A stretch of DNA of 64,000 nucleotides, from positions 12,646,753 through 12,710,752 of the forward strand of contig CM022675.1 of assembly GCA_012295275.1 (NCBI GenBank). Direction: 5' to 3'. Numbering within the stretch: position 1 is the stretch's first letter; every line of letters starts with the position of its first letter. This DNA is from Chrysomallon squamiferum (lineage: Eukaryota; Mollusca; Gastropoda; Neomphalida; Peltospiridae). The notes beneath the pieces were generated by a model. It was not told where the DNA came from and did not search any database. It saw only the letters and a program-made list of their open reading frames with translations. The position numbers and the translations under genes were made by a program. Of the stretch, positions 26,901 to 38,376 are shown one piece after another.

Positions 26901-29458
26901 TTATTTAAATCTCAGCTTTTAATCTCCAAATTAATTAACTTACACATCTCCAGTGACCAACACCTGGGGTGTGTGCCAGATTAACATGAATTTAATTTAC
27001 ATCATGTCTGGTCATGTAATCAATTTAAGCTGAATTTTATGTAATAATAATATTGATTACAATGCAACATTAAACACCATCTTCATTTCTGAGAATTTAA
27101 CTGAGTTAGCATTAGCATTTACAGTGAAATGAATAAAGTGACATAAAATAAAATAAAATAAACAAACAAACAAAACAAACATTAGTAAATAACGTGATCT
27201 TATTGAAGACTAATTGACAGCTTGTTTATTTATTAATTTTTATATCTACCTATGGTTAAAATCTACTTCTCGTGATATGAAGAAACTGTTTAAATACACC
27301 ACAAACTTCCAAATTATGCTTTATTTGTTTATTCCTTTGACATACAGTATTTATTAACAACAAATACAAGAAAAGAGTTCATTAAACAACCTGGAAGCCA
27401 CCATTTTTTAATTTTTTAATAATAATAATAATAATAATAATAAAGATGATGATAATTATTTTTAAAATCTTTGTAAATTAATTAATGCATGCAGTATACA
27501 TAATAAAGTCATGATTTAAGAGGTGAATGCAGGGTTCGTACATCTTGGGATGTCAAAATTTCCATAACCCACAAATCTAGATTTCCAAAACCATTTCCAC
27601 ACAAACTAGATCATAACAAAGTGGGGTTTTATTTTTTTGCAGTTTTTAGACTGTTTGTTTGTTAAAACTTTTGCCTTGACTAAGCTGCATGGTATATACA
27701 TAGGACTACTAGTAATAAAAATATTAATGTAATTTATTTTGGCGTTTTAAAATGCAGTTTTTTCCTTGCAGTGGACTTGACTGTGATAAATAAGGCAGAT
27801 TGCCAGAAGTATGAAACAGAAATATTTCTTCACAAAATGTTCCTTTCTTCTTATTCCATTAATAAGCTATATCTTTAAAATACCTCAAATCCTACTCCTT
27901 ATGGGTTTGTGGTCTGAATTATCAGTTGGAATTTTATTATTTTACAATTTACAACCTCAATTTCAAGTGTGTTTTATAATTTATTTTTTTGCTTTCATAG
28001 TCTTCCTGAAACTATTAGATTTAGTCAAACCAGTGAGATTTCCTTTTCTCTCAGCAGATTCTGCCAGATAAAGACAGTGATTCAATTTCATTTTCTAACT
28101 GCTCGCTTTTTCTCGATTTCAATACACTGAGTACGTTCAGGCGTTTCCCCCTCTATATATCACTCTAAACCCAACAATAAAATGAAAAATAAAACTTGCA
28201 CAACTGTCCATTCAAATATTACACAACACTGTTCTTGTCATAATTAAACACCCACCACCCACACTTATAACACTAGACTATACAAAATGTAAGATAACAC
28301 TCAAAGTGCCCCCCCCCAGCAACACATAAACAAGGCAATGTAGCAGTGTTTATTGCTGCAAGCATCACCTACTGTTGATAATTAAACAGAATTAAAAACT
28401 GGAAAACATGAAACGAAATACAGTTGTTTTTAGCAATACATGACTCCCATACAAGTACAAATATCTTGAGTTAATCTTTTGGGATCAACGGAAACACTAC
28501 CCAAATGGAACCATTTTCTTTGGTTAGGCTATAATGACATCTCATTACATTGGCTACAACAGGGTGTTGGGTCGGGGCTAAATATTTGTAAAACAAACCA
28601 GTTTTCATTTTATTTACATCAAGGACAATTTTCCAAAACTTTTAAGGTCCTGGAAAAAAACTGATGAATTTCCATAATTTCCAAGATTTTCTGAAACACT
28701 TATGAACCCTAAAAAAAACCTTGCTATTAGTAATCCTCTCCTACTTGCAATCATTATTGATTACTTCAAATCAAAGAAAAACAAATATATTATAATAAAA
28801 AAATGTATTATATCAATCCTTCCACTTCCCCAACATCCTGGTATTGTTGGAAGGTTGAAAATTCCTTATTACAAGTTATGATGATATTAACAATAATATC
28901 ATATTCAACCAATGTAACTGATTTTAAAAAGATAAAACAAAATGTTTTGTTGCAAAGTTATAGTTCATATATTGGAACATCAAGCATGTTGATTGGTGTA
29001 TGAGACAATAAGCTAAGCATTCTAAAGATATTTTAAAGATAGCATCTAGTTTCACAAACCACATTTCAATAAAACCATCAATAAATAATTTTCTATTTCA
29101 TTTGCTAAATTATTTATAACTGTTTATAGTTAGAGAAGTACAAACTAGATTTTTTCTTGTTATTCTGAGGAAATGTCTCATAGAAAGCATGCAAAGTTGG
29201 TTAAATGATGTTGTTTTTTTTGTCTTTTTTTTTAAATTGTAATATTCTCCCATCTTCCATTTGGGTACTGCCCAACATACTGCTGCTTTAAGTGCAGAGT
29301 TACAAGATGAATTAGAATCTGTACAAAAAGTGACTGTTTTTGTTGACAAGGATGTGCCTTCACAAGTCAATTTCTTTAAATTTCTTAATTACTGACCAAA
29401 CAAAATTTGCTCCTGGTAAATCCACTATTCATGTAAAACAAAATTAGAGGAAACACTG
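26901..29458. other. Intergenic DNA between two - strand genes
   Basis: Apart from the element at 27532-28711 and a short (AAT)n at 27418-27443, I see no supported gene. The open frame on the - strand at 29110-29370 has no recognisable domain. Confidence 0.5.
27532..28711. mobile_element. Candidate hAT-like non-autonomous element
   Basis: The left end starts AGGGTTCGTACATCTTGG and then AAAATTTCCATAA. The right end, reverse-complemented, starts AGGGTTCATAAGTGTTTCAG and then ATCTTGGAAATTATGGAAATT. The ends match only partly and no clear 8-bp duplication flanks them. No transposase frame survives between them. Confidence 0.4.
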
Positions 29459-30340
29459 TCAATGTTGTTCAATCTTAACACTGCCCATAAAGTTGGCCTG
29501 AAGAAATGTTTTAGCCCAAGAATTAACAATATTTACGTCAGCACATCTATCAGTCTGTGTTGTCATAATTTCTACATTTCTGTCATTAGCTGCTAGGTGT
29601 AAAACATAATTATTTTATCTTTCTATTAAATATGGATCAGCTCCATGTTCCAGCAAATACAAAACTACTTCATCATATCTGTAGTTGACAGCTATAAAAA
29701 GAGGAGTTTTACCTTCGTTGTTTTTAATATTTACATCAACACCTTTTTCAATCAGTGCTTTCACAATTTCTATGCTTCCCAGTTTAGCTGCCATGTGTAA
29801 AACAGAATTGTTGTCACAGACTGTTAAATTAGGATCAGCTCCTTGTTCCAGCAAATACAAAATTACATTGCAGTGATCATTATTAAGGTAAAGTTCATAT
29901 TGATATCTGTGACAGTATGTACCTAAAAGAGCAAGAAGAGGAGTTTTACCTCTACTATTTTTCATGTTTACATCAGCACCTTTTTCAATCAGTGCTGTCA
30001 CAATTTTTATTTTTCCACGTTCAGCTGCTAGATGTAAAACAGAATTGTTATCACAGTCTGTTAAATTAGGATCAGCTCCATTTTCCAGTAAATATAAAAC
30101 TACTTTACAATTATCATAATCAAAAGAATCACAATAATTAGCTGTAAAAAGAGGAGTTTCATGTTTATTGTTTTCAATGTTTACATCAGCACCTTTTTCA
30201 ATCAGTGCTATCAAAATTTTTATATTTCCACGTTCAGCTGCTACATGTAAAACAGAATTGTTATCACAGTCTGTTAAATTAGGATCAGCTCCATTTTCCA
30301 GTAAATACAAAGCTATTCCATTTTCTCTGTTTTTCAAAGC
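29459..30340 (-). pseudogene. Ankyrin-repeat tail beyond the stop of the STAND-ankyrin gene
   Basis: Directly after the TGA at 30341-30343 the same frame stays open from 30340 to the TAA at 29615-29617 and encodes further ankyrin repeats of the same two-repeat type. These include inserts such as YCDSFDYDNC and YCHRYQYELYLNNDHC. Beyond the second stop, 29459-29614 still reads as a worn repeat (NNYVLHLAANDRNVEIM, CADVNIVNSWAKT) ending in a third stop. The tail is therefore former or still used coding sequence. It could be reached by readthrough, or the TGA could be an assembly artefact. Confidence 0.7.
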
Positions 30341-33300
30341 TCAAGAAGAGGTGTTTTTACCATCATTGCTTTTTTTATTTACATCAACATCTTTTTCAAT
30401 CAGTGCCATCACATTTTCTAAATTTCCACGTGCAACTGCAAGATGTAAAACAGAACTGTTATCACAGTATGTTAATTTAGGATCAGCTCCATGTTCAAGT
30501 AAGTATGAAACCACACCGCACTGACTATAGTCCAAAGCTACATGAAGAGCAGTTTTACCTTCATTGCATTTTTTATTTACATCAACATCTTTTTCAATCA
30601 GTGCAGTCACAATTTCTGTTTTTCCATGTTTAGCTGCTAAGTGTAAAAGTAAATTCTTATGATTCTCTGCTATATTGAGATCAGCTCCATGTTCCAGTAA
30701 ATACAAAAGTACTTTCGAACCATGATCATCACAGAATCGAGAACACCGACATCCATAACAATTTTTAGCTGTAAGAAGAGGAGTTTCTCCTCTATTATTC
30801 AAAACATTTACATCAACACCTTTTTCAATCAGTGCTTTCACAATTTCTATATTTCCATGTTTAGCAGCTATGTGTAAAACAGAATTGTTATCACAGTCTG
30901 TTAATTTAGGATCAGCTCCTTGTTCCAGCAAATACAAAACTACATTGTAATGTGTATCATCAACTAATTCATAATAATGACATACAGTATCATTTACAGC
31001 TGTAAGAAGAGGAGTTTCTCCTCTATTATTCAAAATATTTACATCAAACCCTTTTTCAATCAGTGCTCTCACAATTTCTATATTTCCATGATTAGATACT
31101 ATGTGTAAAACAGAATTATTGTCATCATCTGTTAAGTTAGCTCCCTGTTCCAGTAGATACAAAACTACTTTGTTCCGTTTGTAGTGCACAGCTGTAAGAA
31201 GAGGAGTTTCACCTCTACTATTTATTATGTTTACATGAGCACCTTTTTTAATCAGGCCTGTCACAATTTCTATATTTCCATGTTTAGCGGCTATATGTAA
31301 AAGAGAATTGTTATACCCATCTGCAAAATCATGATCAGCTCCATGCTCCAGTAAATACAAAACTACATTGCAGTATTGATCATTAGCGTAATGAGAATAT
31401 TGATATGCATTCCAATAAATAGCTTTAGAAAGAGGAGTTTCACCTTTATTGTTTTTGATATTTACATCAGCACCTTTTTCAATCAGTGCTGTCACGATTT
31501 CTATATTTCCACGTTCAGCTGCTATGTGTAATGCAGAATTGTTATACCTGCCTGTTAAATTAGGATCAGCTCCATGTTCCAGTAGATATAAAACTGCTTT
31601 GTTTTGTTTGTGGTTGACAGCTGCAAGAAGAGAAGTTTCACTTTCGCCGCCTTTAATATTTACATCAACACCTTTTTTAATTAGTGCTGACACAATTTCA
31701 ATATTTCCATCTAAAGCTGCTGTGTATAAAACATAACTGTAATCAAAGACTGTTAAATTAGTATCAGTTTCATGTTCTAGTAAATACAAAACTACTTCCT
31801 GCTGTTTGTAGTTGACAGCCATACAAATAGGAGTTAAACCGAAATTGTTTCTAATGTTTACATTAACACCTTTTTTTATCAGTGCTCCTAGAATTTCTGT
31901 ATTTCCATGTTTAGCTGCAAGATGTGAAATAGAGTTTTTGTCATTGTTTGTTAAATTAAGATCAGCTCCATGTTCCAGCAAATACAAAATTATTTTGCAA
32001 TGATCATTACTAAGATAGTTATTGTAACTATCACAGTATATCCCTGTAAGTGTAAGAAGAGGAGTTTCACCACTACTATTTTTAATGTTTACATTAGCAC
32101 CTTTTTCAATCAGTTCTCTCACAATTTCTATTTTTCCATTTTTAGCTGCTTTATGTAAAACAGAATTGTTATCACTATCTGTTAAATTAGGATCAGCTCC
32201 ATGTTCCAGTAAATACAAAGTTACACTGCAATATTCATCGTAATCCAAAGCTGAAACGAGAGCAGTCTCACCTCTACTATTTTTCATGTTTACATCAGCA
32301 CCTTTTTCTATCAGTGCAGTCACAATTTCTATATTTCCATGTTTGGCTGCTATGTGTAAAACAGAATTGTTATCACTATCTGTTAAATTAGGATCAGCTC
32401 CATGTTCCAGTAAACACAAAACTACTTCATTTTCTCTGTTTTTCAAAGCTCTAAGAAGAGGTGTTTCGCATTTACTATTTTTAATATTTACATCAACACC
32501 TTTTTCAATCAGTTCTCTCACAATTTCTGTTTTTCCATTTTTAGCTGCTTTATGTAAAACAGAATTGTTATCATTGTCTGTTAAATTAGGATCAGCTCCA
32601 TGTTCCAGTAAATACAAAGTTACACTGCAATAGTCACTGTAATCCATAGCTAAAAGGAGAGCAGTCTCACCTCTACTATTTTTCATGTTTATGTCAGCAC
32701 CTTTTTCTATCAGTGCAGTCACAATTTCTATATTTCCACGTTTGGTTGCTATGTGTAAAACAGAATTGTTACCAGTGTATGTTAAATTAGGATTAGCTCC
32801 ATTTTCCAGTAAATACAAAATTACACTGCAGTGTACACAACTAAATGAATAAAAATGCTGACAATTTATGGCTGTAAGAAGAAGAGTTTCACCTTCACCG
32901 TTTTTAATGTTTACATCAGCACCTTTTTTTATCAGTGCTCCCAGAATTTCTATACTTCCATGTTTAGCTGCTAGATGTAAAACAGAATTGTTATCATTGT
33001 TTGTTAAATTAAGATCAGCTCCTTTTTCAATCAATGTTGTCGCAACCTCCACATGTCCAAGTTCAGCTGCTAGGTGTAAAGCTGAATTCTTATTTTTATC
33101 TGTAATGTTAACATCAGCTCCATTTTCTAGTAAAAACAAAACTAATGTATTTCTATGCTCCGAGTCCTTCATAATTACAGCATCGTGAAGTGGAGTTTCT
33201 CCCTTACTGTTCACTGCATTAATATCAGCATTTCTTTTTACCAGTGATTTCAACAAAGCTAAGTCACCACGCAGAACTGAAATGTGGAGAGGTGAGTCAG

Positions 33301-36300
33301 ATGGCAATAGATGCAATATGGTCTCTGTTAACCACAGAAACATATTAGAAATACAGTTTTCATTGATAAAGTTAAACCAGTGAATCAATGTCCTATTAAC
33401 AGCTATATGAGCATTAGGATCAGCTCCTTTATCAAGAAGACACTGAACAACATCTGCACTGTTAAACATCACTGCCACTTTCAGTACTTGACTTTTCTTC
33501 CAGTTGTTCTCATCTGTATCATTTTGTCTCTGGTCAATAAGAAAATTCACTGTGTCAGCAGAACCCCACATTGCTGCTGCTAAGAGAACTTCATCTCTGT
33601 TCTCATCATTTAAACAATCAGGTTTTACTTTTACTATTTCTCTTATAACATCTGAACTCGTCTGACCAGCGGCAATGACAGCAATGTTTTTAATTGTATT
33701 TATTATTTCAATGGTAACCAGTTTCTTAAGAAGATGGCTCATATCAACAACTTTGTTGACCAGAGATTTTATGATGTATACCATGTCGCTTACATCACTA
33801 TGGAACCTAACCAATAAAAGTTTCAAAGCTTTTTCTTTGATTTCACTTTTGTCTTTCTCTGCATTTATAATGTCTGCTAAATAACAGGCAATGTTCATAT
33901 TACTAGAATAAATTGAAAGAAACAATAACTGTGTGTATTTATTAAATTTTACCTCCTTCTCATACTGTAACAGTTCTTCAAGTATGGCAACATTGTCTGA
34001 TTCTGAACATCCAGCTACACAGAATGTATCAGTTGATGGATTAACACCTGATTGTAGCAAAATTTTCACAACATCTTCATCACCAAACAAACAAGAAATA
34101 TTCAAAAGTTCTTTTTTGTGATATGTTAACTCCATTTTACACAGATTTGATGTGAAACACTTCGACAGTGTTCTCAGTCCATTCACAACACACTCACTTG
34201 CAACAGATGAAGAATTTATCTTTATTTCTGTAACTGCCAAATATGGGAAGGGTATTTTCTGAGACTCTAAAAGATTGTCATAGAAATGTACAATTTCCTG
34301 AAATATATCAAGGAATATTTTATCTACTTCACATACACAAGAATATTCTATTCCATTCAGTTTCTGATTCAGTATTTCAGACAATTTACCATAAAAGTGT
34401 TTTTTCTCTATGATATACTTCACAAACTCTTCATCTTTCAGTGATGGATGAGAAATAATTTCTCTGGCTCTGCTTGATGCCAGCAAGTCAGTAAATCTGC
34501 GAGCAAGAACATCAAAGCAGTCAGGTCTCACAGTCATTGTAATGTGACTTTTGTTAGACACTCCAGGTGTCACAACATATTCTAACAACATGGAGACAGG
34601 ACACACTTCTAGCAACTCTGCTGCTTTCTTTGGAAACTCTGATGAAAAGATCAGAAACAAACAGTCAAACACTGACTGGTGAATAAATGTGTATTTATTG
34701 TCGTAACACATTAAATAGGTGCCACACATTTCATCAGCTGTTTTCTTTATATCTGTGAGATCTGTGTTTTTTAGACTTGAACAGACACGCCCTAGCGGTT
34801 TTACTAATTTCATGATTTCACTGTCAGTATCGTTTTCAAATGGGTCCAGTGAATCAATGCTGAGACTGCCTTGCTGAAACATGATCAGCAGTAGAACCAG
34901 ATAATTTATCTGTAAGAGTTCATCACTTTTCATATTTTCCAGCTGTTGTGTGAGATATTCTACAGGTTTCTTAAAAAATTCAACTCCTCTTTTTTGTGCA
35001 TCACTTGAATTAACATAATACACACACACCTGAGGAAATCCTAACTCTGTACAAGAACTGACAATAACCTTGTATTTGTCCTTTTCATCCATTGGAACAT
35101 CTTTTTGTTTCAGATATTTGTTTAGAATTTCTTCTTTTTCATCACAACCATAACTCTGCAGGAAAAGGAAATGATTCTCATTAAACAGACCAAGTTCCAT
35201 CAAATGAGTTTCACTTTTTGTAAATACTTGATTTCGTAAGGTAATAATACATTTCACAGAACCATCCTGAACAAGACTCCACATCTTTGAAAATTTTGGT
35301 TGCCATGACCACATAAAATTTGAAATGAGATTAGTCTTACCAAATATGTCATCAATGAGAACAACACATTTTGTATTTGTAGACAGATGGATATCATTGA
35401 ATTCAGAGTGATCTGTCAGCAAGTAAGATTCTCTTTCCTCTTCTTTTTCTATCTTTCTCATCATACTCAAAGCTAGAGTTGTCTTTCCTGAACCTGGGCA
35501 TCCTACTACAATCACAACACCATACTGCTTCAAAACTTCAATACCTCTTTCTTCTGCTCTTGTTTCAACATAGACACTCCAATCAAGTGAGTTCAGCAAT
35601 GACTTGGTAGACTCTGTATCACACGAAGTTAAAAGATTTTAAAATCTATTATAAATTGTTTTATAATTATTTGTACTATAGAAAGAAAAACATTATAATT
35701 TCTTAGCAGGCATCAATTTGAAATTTATAATACTCATTCATCAGAATTTAATGAAAACATCAGTGATAAGATTAAAAGCAACTAGATGATTGTTTTTATT
35801 AATGAACCTTTTCCTTAACTAGACAAGGAAAAAAATGTACCTTTAATATTGGATGTTCTTCCATCAGTCTTTGCTGAAATAATAAAAAAAGAATAAAACC
35901 AGTAAATTTCTATAACTGATAAGTAAACAGGAATTAACAAAGTGATCTGCACAATTAATCTGCAGTTTAGTCACAACAGAGCAAACTTTAAGATTAAAAG
36001 CAACAAGATGATTATTTCGTTATTAATACACATTTTTCAAAACTATTCAAGGAAAACAAAATTTACCTTTACTATTGGATGTTCTTCCTTCAGTCTTTGC
36101 TGAAATAATATAAAAATAAAACAAGTAAGTTTCTGTTACTGAAAAGCAAACATGAATTATTAATAAAAGTGATCTGTACAATTATTCTGCAGTTTATTCA
36201 TAAAAGAGCAACCTTGTAACATCATTATTTTATCTTTCTGATTGATTTTACTGTAATTACTACTGTTGTCAAATTACTGCCATAGTTGCTGTTTCTTGAT

Positions 36301-36641
36301 ATTATTGTTTATTTATTGTTCTGATTATGTTGTAATTGTTGTTGCTACTGTTGTTGTTCTATATATGTTGTATAATATTTTAATATTTACTAGTGATAAT
36401 AATAATTTGTATAGTGTTTCAGTAGTTACGGGTGATAATAATAACAGGTATATTAATTATATTAATAACTTGTATTAAGATGATAATCTACTTCTGTCTA
36501 ACAGTGTGAGTGTGGTTTAATGACTGGGCAAGTTTCTACAGCTGCACTGAGACAGAGACAAACAACATTCAAATTATAATGAATAATTTTCAAATAGTTT
36601 AATAACCTCTAAGTAGTGAAAAATATTTATATGTGTGTGAA

Positions 36642-36677
<36 letters not shown>

Positions 36678-37696
36678 AATGTATATTTATATGTCTCACT
36701 AATTATATGTTTATGTCCTGGATTCAATGTAAAATTTACATAATAGCTGTTTAGTTTTCTATGAAAATGTATGTGTACACAGAACAGTCTATAAATTATA
36801 AACCTGTGTGTTGTTCAGGTCACTGTTTCTGATAGAAAAGTAATAATCATTACTGGGCTGTGTAGTTCTATCAAATGTACAAAGAAAAGAAAACTTACAT
36901 CTGCTCCCAATTTCATTCCCTATCTCAACATTTTGGCAATTAGATATGTTGTAGTAATTGTTGACTATGCCGCAATTTGTATTTTGCTCTAACATTGATT
37001 GTCTTCTTAAAACATCTGTGAAACAGTAAATGAAGTTATTTAAATGTGCAATGTAGAAACAAAATTTGTGGAGAATTTTTTTACTTTTTATCTTTACATA
37101 GAAAAATGTCAGGATAAAGTATTAATAAAATCTGGTACTATTGAATATAACTGTGTTTTAGAACAAATTGTTTTTAATACTGTTAACTGATTATTTGTAA
37201 GAGCTAAAAAAAAATATATTACTTTAAAATATTAAAATGAATGAAATAAATACAAGAATTATTACAATGGTAATCAAACAGTAATGTATTTTGTTTTACA
37301 GTTTTCATGTGTCAAACTTTCAAACAGGACATTAAACTCTTTCAATTGTTAATTTATTATCAATAAAAAATCAGAAAAATGCATGTGTACAAAACAGTTT
37401 GTTTTATTTCCTCGGATATTGTTATAAGCACAAAATTGTTAGCACACACTTTAAAGTGAAAGTAAAAAGAACAGAAATAAATAATAATTTTGTCTCTTTA
37501 GAACTGGCCATCTAAATAGTAAACTACATTGTAGAGAACTCATGTGTTATAAATTACCTTCACAAGATGCGACACTTGACACTTGTGGCTGTAAATGGTG
37601 TACAGTATCTGAAGTAGATGAATCTGTGGTGTTTTCAGACAAAGAAACAGCTGCAGTGTTAGAACTGACTCCTGAATCCTCTTTTTCATCATCCAT
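30341..37696 (-). CDS. NLR-like protein: RHIM-like motif, STAND NTPase, ankyrin array
   Basis: Exons in transcript order: 37558-37701 (ATG at 37694-37696), 36899-37015, 36067-36099, 35841-35873 and 30341-35613. All junctions are phase 1 and agree. The N-terminus is Ser/Thr-rich and acidic (MDDEKEDSGVSSNT), then NNYYNISNCQNVEIGNEIG, which resembles RHIM-type amyloid motifs. The large exon starts with a P-loop NTPase: Walker A VVGCPGSGKTTLAL, Walker B VVLIDDIFG and CIITLRNQVF, as in the animal STAND group often annotated nSTAND3. A helical region follows, then a long ankyrin array from about exon residue 490, regular from about 790. Total about 1,850 residues to the TGA at 30341-30343. No TM or signal peptide is seen, so it is probably cytosolic. 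Function in innate sensing is inferred from the architecture; the ligand is unknown. Confidence 0.8.
35769..36212 (-). repeat. Tandem duplication of about 224 bp carrying two 33-nt exons
   Basis: Two units start at 35769 and 35991 (shared AGATTAAAAGCAAC). Each contains a 33-nt exon flanked by matching intron sequence (TATTATTTCAG acceptor; TCTGCAGTTTA in both). The exons encode KTEGRTSNSK and KTDGRTSNIK. Both are phase 1-1, so either or both can be included without breaking the frame. Confidence 0.8.
36899..37015 (-). other. Exon with RHIM-like signalling motif
   Basis: The exon encodes VLRRQSMLEQNTNCGIVNNY and then YNISNCQNVEIGNEIGSRC. The I-x-N-x-x-x-V-x-I-G-N pattern resembles the RHIM core (I/V-Q-I/V-G) with the usual Asn-rich surroundings, seen in amyloid-forming adaptors and in N-termini of some NLR-like proteins. 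The core here is VEIG, with Glu where Gln is usual. Confidence 0.55.
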
Positions 37697-37701
37697 ATTT
37701 G

Positions 37702-38334
37702 CTGAAGAGTAAAATATCGGTTTTAATACAAATCTTATGGATTGTTCATATTACATTCAGTTCTATAGATTATATTTATAAACAACATAATAACATCAAA
37801 AAATTAAACCTTACAAGTTTTAATGTATGTTCAAGTGCTTAAACTGTGATATGAGGTTCTGTTAAACACGCATACGTTTTTTTTTTTTTTTTCTGAATTC
37901 TAGATTATCCCAAAGGAAACTAGCCAAACATACCTGATTAAATTTTCTCAAAAAAATAAGACAATATCAACATTGAAATTTCTTGGGTACAGGGACTTTG
38001 GTGCTTTATTATGTTTGTAGTAAAACAGAAGCTACATTCTGAAAAGAGAGGTTTATCTGCATATCTGTCTGTCTGTCTGTCCACACACACACACACACAA
38101 ACATTGTTGAAAATTGACTTTATACTAAAAAAAACCTGAATATGAGCAATACTAAAATAACTGACCATTTTGAAAAAAAACATCTAGAAACTTTTTTTTG
38201 TTGTTGCAACTAATAGTTTAAAAGCTTTGTATGTTTAGAAAACACATGACACAAAACATCAAGTTACACTTTCAACTGTGGAGAAAAAGCACAAGTAGAA
38301 TTCTTTCTTTCAAATAATAATAATTTTTCTTTAT

Positions 38335-38376
<42 letters not shown>

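Noticed and set aside
29110-29370. 86-codon - strand frame downstream of the ankyrin tail
   Set aside because: It has no ankyrin pattern or other domain, and cannot be linked to the gene by a visible splice site.
29685-34121. Many + strand frames opposite the ankyrin gene
   Set aside because: They are antisense shadows of a repetitive coding exon; they have no start context, splice sites or recognisable domains.
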